Assembly: GCA_020832085.1 (NCBI GenBank) | Contig: JAFIFJ010000105.1 | Span: 1-37,398, forward strand | Source: Gammaproteobacteria bacterium | GTDB lineage: Bacteria; Pseudomonadota; Gammaproteobacteria; Pseudomonadales; Azotimanducaceae | Length of the DNA: 37,398 bases | Direction: 5' to 3' | Shown: piece after piece, positions 35,603-37,398 of the stretch | How positions within the stretch are numbered: position 1 is the stretch's first letter | How the letters are laid out: each line of letters opens with the position of its first letter | The notes under the pieces: model-generated | What the model was told of the DNA's origin: nothing | The model's database searches: none | What the model saw: only the letters and a program-made list of their open reading frames with translations | Translations under genes and position numbers: made by a program

Positions 35603-36250
35603 TCATAACGGATGGCGTCTGCTGAGCAGCACCAGCTTGTAAATGATCCAGACGAGCGCAATCAACGCGAACAGCGCGCCGCTCAGGTAGTACAGCGCGA
35701 TGTGCACGAGACCGTGATAGCCGTTGTTCCGCGACGCGGTGAGCCCCAGAATGATTTCCCGAGACTCGAGGAAGGCATTGTCGCCACTGAGCCTCGCGGT
35801 CACCGTGTAGCGTTCGAGCGGGAGGGCCATGAAGCGTGCTGGTCCCCATAACAGGACTGTGGGATCGCCCGTCCGAGACGTGAAGCGCCATTCGTCCGAG
35901 ATCTGAGCCAGCTGGTAACTGAGTACCTCGCGGCCGAACCAGCCGGTTACCCGGATATCGAGTCCGACCCGACCTTGGCGCAGTTGATTGTGGATGACTG
36001 GCGCATCCGGGCGCTTGCTACGGTAGCCATGGGCGAATCTGAACGTTACACCGTAGCGATCAATGGGCATTGGGCCGACGCGAGCCGTTACGGGCTCGCT
36101 CGCGTCGAACTCGATTGCGCCAAAAGTGGGTTGGAGCAAGCTGGCGCTCCAGTGGTAGTGGCCGTAGATCAGTGCCCACAGCAGCACGAAGCCGAGAACC
36201 CTAGGAACCGTTCGCTCTCGCAACCTTTTGAGTAAGATGAAATCAATCAT
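35603..36250 (-). CDS. Unrecognised membrane-anchored protein, paralogue 1
   Basis: I do not recognise this family. The 215-residue protein has one hydrophobic segment near the N-terminus (about 17-35, VLGFVLLWALIYGHYHWSAS region), a mostly beta-type soluble middle part that probably lies in the periplasm, and a second hydrophobic segment near the C-terminus (about 185-206). It is a clear paralogue of the next upstream gene, sharing motifs such as GHYxWSASLL, RVGxDIRVTG and YTVTARLSG. The ATG at 36250 is preferred over a TTG at 36340 because a promoter-like TTGACA (complement of 36335-36340) with a weak -10 16 bp away overlaps the longer frame. Confidence 0.75.
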   Translation of the reverse strand: MIDFILLKRLRERTVPRVLGFVLLWALIYGHYHWSASLLQPTFGAIEFDASEPVTARVGPMPIDRYGVTFRFAHGYRSKRPDAPVIHNQLRQGRVGLDIRVTGWFGREVLSYQLAQISDEWRFTSRTGDPTVLLWGPARFMALPLERYTVTARLSGDNAFLESREIILGLTASRNNGYHGLVHIALYYLSGALFALIALVWIIYKLVLLSRRHPL

Positions 36251-36312
36251 TACGGACCGAATCCCTCGGGCAAAACAGAGCGCAACCGCTTCTGCCTTAC
36301 CTGCTTGAACCT

Positions 36313-36340
36313 CGGATACAGATTGGAGCCAGGTTGTCAA
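36313..36340 (-). promoter_or_regulatory. Candidate promoter between the two paralogues
   Basis: On the minus strand a perfect -35 TTGACA (complement of 36335-36340) is followed, 16 bp later, by TATCCG (complement of 36313-36318), a weak -10. This would start transcription about 55 nt before the ATG at 36250. It suggests paralogue 1 is expressed separately from paralogue 2, which ends 119 bp upstream. Confidence 0.4.
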
Positions 36341-36369
36341 ACTGTAACGCGGCGCGGAGTCACGCCGAA

Positions 36370-36984
36370 TCAGCTGCGAGTCGAAAGATATCCAATCACC
36401 TTGATGATGATCCAGACACCTAAGATGAAAACGAACAGCGCAGCGGTCGAGTACGACAGGATGATGTGTCCAAGACCGTGATAGCCGTCATCTCTATTGC
36501 CCTTGAGGCCCAAGACGATGCGACGATCTTCGAGGAATGGGTTCTCACCACTCAGCCTCGCGGTAACCGTGTAGCGTTCCATGGGAAGGGCACGGAACTC
36601 TGCCGCCCCGTTCCACAACAGCGCGTTCGGGTCTCTGCCGCCCGTGGTGAAGCGCCAGTCGCTTGAGATCTGCGCCAGGGAGTAACTCAGTACCGGACGG
36701 CCGAGGAACCCCGTCACCCGGATGTCGATCCCGACCCGACCCTCCTCGCGAAGTTCTCTGCCAATCAGCGTCCGGTCCGGACGATTCGTGCCGTAGCCAT
36801 GGGGGAACGTGAACGTCACAAGATAGCGATCGAACGGCAGCGGGCCAATACGACCCGTCACGGCATCGGCTGATGCGAAGTCGATCTCCCCTAGGGCGGG
36901 CGAGAGCAGGCTCGCGCTCCAGAAGTAGTGGCCCCAGATCAGCGCCTGCAGCAGCACGAAACCGAGTAGCACGCGCGTTACCAT
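36370..36984 (-). CDS. Unrecognised membrane-anchored protein, paralogue 2
   Basis: The 204-residue protein has the same layout as paralogue 1: an N-terminal hydrophobic segment (about 3-25), a soluble middle part of about 140 residues rich in beta-strand patterns, and a C-terminal hydrophobic segment (about 175-197). Shared segments include GHYFWSASLL, RVGIDIRVTGFLGRPVLSYSLAQIS, WRFTT and MERYTVTARLSGENPFLE. The two look like a tandem duplication, with divergence scattered over the whole length. No enzymatic motif was found. The ATG at 36984 follows GAGGGAGG. A 13-bp hairpin lies directly upstream of this ribosome-binding site. Confidence 0.8.
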   Translation of the reverse strand: MVTRVLLGFVLLQALIWGHYFWSASLLSPALGEIDFASADAVTGRIGPLPFDRYLVTFTFPHGYGTNRPDRTLIGRELREEGRVGIDIRVTGFLGRPVLSYSLAQISSDWRFTTGGRDPNALLWNGAAEFRALPMERYTVTARLSGENPFLEDRRIVLGLKGNRDDGYHGLGHIILSYSTAALFVFILGVWIIIKVIGYLSTRS

Positions 36985-37000
36985 CGTCCTCCCTCGCGAA

Positions 37001-37036
37001 TGAGCCGCAGGCCGATGAGACTAGGCCTGCGGCTCA
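37001..37036. repeat. 13-bp perfect inverted repeat upstream of paralogue 2
   Basis: TGAGCCGCAGGCC (37001-37013) and GGCCTGCGGCTCA (37024-37036) are exact complements with a 10-nt loop. The hairpin is 16 bp before the ATG of paralogue 2 and next to its ribosome-binding site. It has no T-tract on either side. It may be a terminator for upstream transcription, a 5' UTR structure or a protein-binding site. Confidence 0.7.
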
Positions 37037-37114
37037 CACTAACGTGACCGACCTCAGGTGCTATTGAAAGTCGTTCGACGTTGCCATCACGGGCTTTGAA
37101 GGCGCAACCACCGG

Positions 37115-37398
37115 TCACTGCACTAACGTACTTATCTGCCCGTGTCGAATCCATGCGATCAGTGTCCAGGCGACAAGCGCTACGCCCCCTTCAAGGTTCG
37201 CGGCTTCATCGGTACCGCACTGCTCGGCTGCAGCCGGATCCGGAAGTGCGTCGAGGCATACACCACCCAGCCACCGATTGGGAGGCAGGTCTTCGGGCCG
37301 AGCGGGCCCCCCAACCCCCGCTGCCCCGGCCCCGAACCGCGGTGGGCAGCGGAGGGCCCCCTGCACGCCGATGGTGTGGCCGGGGATACAGAGAGTTT
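37115..37398 (-). CDS. Possible 3' end of an unrecognised gene running off the right edge
   Basis: One minus-strand frame is open from the right window edge to a TGA at 37117-37115, about 93 codons. It ends with a hydrophobic stretch (GVALVAWTLIAWI) that could be a membrane segment. An in-frame GTG exists at 37366, but the frame continues beyond the window. I recognise no family, and the high GC content makes chance ORFs likely, so this is a weak call. The stretch 37037-37114 holds nothing I can identify except the sequence CACTAACGT, which recurs at 37121-37129. Confidence 0.25.
   Translation of the reverse strand, partial: TLCIPGHTIGVQGALRCPPRFGAGAAGVGGPARPEDLPPNRWLGGVCLDALPDPAAAEQCGTDEAANLEGGVALVAWTLIAWIRHGQISTLVQ

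Noticed and set aside
37037..37129. Integron attC site, suggested by the repeated CACTAACGT
   Set aside because: The two copies are direct rather than inverted, the consensus core triplets do not match well, and there is no integrase or cassette series nearby.

Overview
The window is GC-rich, densely coded chromosomal DNA. I infer a Gammaproteobacterium, possibly a free-living aerobe related to the Xanthomonadales or Chromatiales. The grounds are the type I-C CRISPR locus, the REP elements headed by TTGTGGGA, the UPF0761, MgtE and site-2 protease families, and the periplasmic amine dehydrogenase. This is inference from gene content; there is no rRNA or marker gene to settle it, and I saw no tRNA or rRNA.

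Left part (1-9400): a CRISPR array with 20 identical 32-bp repeats, cut by the left window edge, then a leader and a complete type I-C operon on the minus strand: cas3, cas5, cas8c, cas7, cas4, cas1, cas2. Five consecutive cas junctions are within or close to a 4-nt start/stop overlap pattern. Two small elements are easy to miss. One is an internal GTG with a strong Shine-Dalgarno sequence inside cas8c, which would give the Cas11c small subunit. The other is an 18-codon upstream ORF whose stop overlaps the cas3 GTG start. One spacer encodes the Walker B peptide of DnaB-type replicative helicases.

Middle part (9500-25400): a NUDT19-like Nudix hydrolase diverges from a family VIII esterase/beta-lactamase-fold enzyme. 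Next is a tryptophan tryptophylquinone (TTQ) amine dehydrogenase operon (large subunit, MauE, MauD, TTQ small subunit, then a monoheme c-type cytochrome). After it come cyclopropane fatty acid synthase, a host-attachment family protein coupled to a lactonase-like lipoprotein, a site-2 protease/MgtE pair, a 1-Cys peroxiredoxin with a UPF0761 membrane protein, a small PLD-N-like membrane protein, a membrane diguanylate cyclase, and an SDR/VOC pair.

Right part (25500-37398): a complete five-gene peptide/nickel-type ABC importer followed by a DUF3237 protein. Next is a tandem array of REP doublets (163-bp period, about six copies) filling the gap between convergent genes. Beyond it lie an octaheme cytochrome with HEAT and TPR repeats, a Phd/YefM-RelE/ParE toxin-antitoxin pair, two tandem paralogues of an unrecognised membrane-anchored family, and a poorly resolved right end.

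The genes form independent functional blocks rather than one pathway. The items most worth a second look are the TTQ enzyme cluster, which lacks a visible MauG and has Ser in place of a conserved active-site Asp; the REP-doublet array; the cas3 upstream ORF; and the unrecognised paralogue pair.
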